In this document: piece by piece, positions 5,759 through 5,861 of the stretch
How the letters are laid out: every line of letters starts with the position of its first letter
Numbering within the stretch: position 1 is the stretch's first letter
From: Cyanobacteria bacterium UBA11153
Lineage (GTDB): Bacteria > Cyanobacteriota > Cyanobacteriia > Cyanobacteriales > Coleofasciculaceae
NCBI GenBank assembly: GCA_003511885.1
Contig: DOIX01000082.1
Coordinates: forward strand, 17,410 to 23,270
Length of the DNA: 5,861 bases
Reading direction: 5' to 3'
Made by a program: the position numbers and the translations under genes
Notes under the pieces: generated by a model
Seen by the model: only the letters and a program-made list of their open reading frames with translations
What the model was told of the DNA's origin: nothing
Database searches by the model: none

Positions 5759-5810
5759 GACGGTGTTACGCTGCTGGGGAGTAGGCTTCCGCCGTGAGCG
5801 TCAGTCAAAC

Positions 5811-5861
5811 GGGTGTAGGGAGTAGGGAAAATTTCTTAACAACTGTCAACTGTCCACTGTC
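5811..5861. repeat. Second composite heptamer module, cut by the window end
   Basis: GTAGGGA and GTAGGGA units (about 5814-5827) are followed by an AT-rich spacer, then by CTGTCAA and related units to the last base. Order and orientation match the module at 3747-3868, and the spacer is similar too. The array probably continues beyond the window. Confidence 0.7.

Overview
The window looks like a piece of a filamentous cyanobacterial chromosome. Four HIP1 octamers (GCGATCGC) lie in the largest gene. That gene encodes a cyanobacterial-type haemagglutinin/adhesin with the family's characteristic N- and C-terminal signatures. The gaps are filled with short heptanucleotide tandem repeats of the kind known from filamentous cyanobacteria. 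No genus can be assigned from the sequence alone.

Three intact genes, all on the minus strand, account for most of the window. Read in the direction of transcription (right to left), they are: a 227-residue OmpR/PhoB-type response regulator (4990-5673, GTG start); a 297-residue inner-membrane permease of a sugar ABC transporter (3859-4752, MalF/UgpA type, perfect EAA loop); and a 1207-residue secreted filamentous-haemagglutinin-like protein (73-3696) with a signal peptide, a two-partner-secretion domain, six glycine/asparagine-rich repeats of about 65 residues and a conserved C-terminal block. The many open frames on the plus strand opposite the adhesin are shadows of its GGN-rich repeats.

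The gaps are unusually structured. Between permease and adhesin (3697-3858) there is an array of GGG-containing heptamers able to form a G-quadruplex, then an array of CTATCAA heptamers that runs into the permease stop codon. Between regulator and permease (4753-4989) there is a purine tract and a 105-bp element with 19-bp terminal inverted repeats (16/19 match), flanked by an 18-bp direct repeat. Inside it is a hairpin plus T-run that would work as the regulator's terminator. Upstream of the regulator (5674-5861) are a C4/G4 hairpin resembling an IS200/IS605-type end, a 13-bp palindrome, and a second copy of the composite heptamer module, cut by the window edge.

The three genes are not an evident functional system. 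Each lacks its usual partner here: no TpsB pore for the adhesin, no second permease, ATPase or binding protein for the transporter, and no histidine kinase for the regulator. The gaps and the terminator suggest separate transcription units. I see no clearly new multi-gene system; the most interesting material is the repeat and mobile-element-like architecture between the genes.
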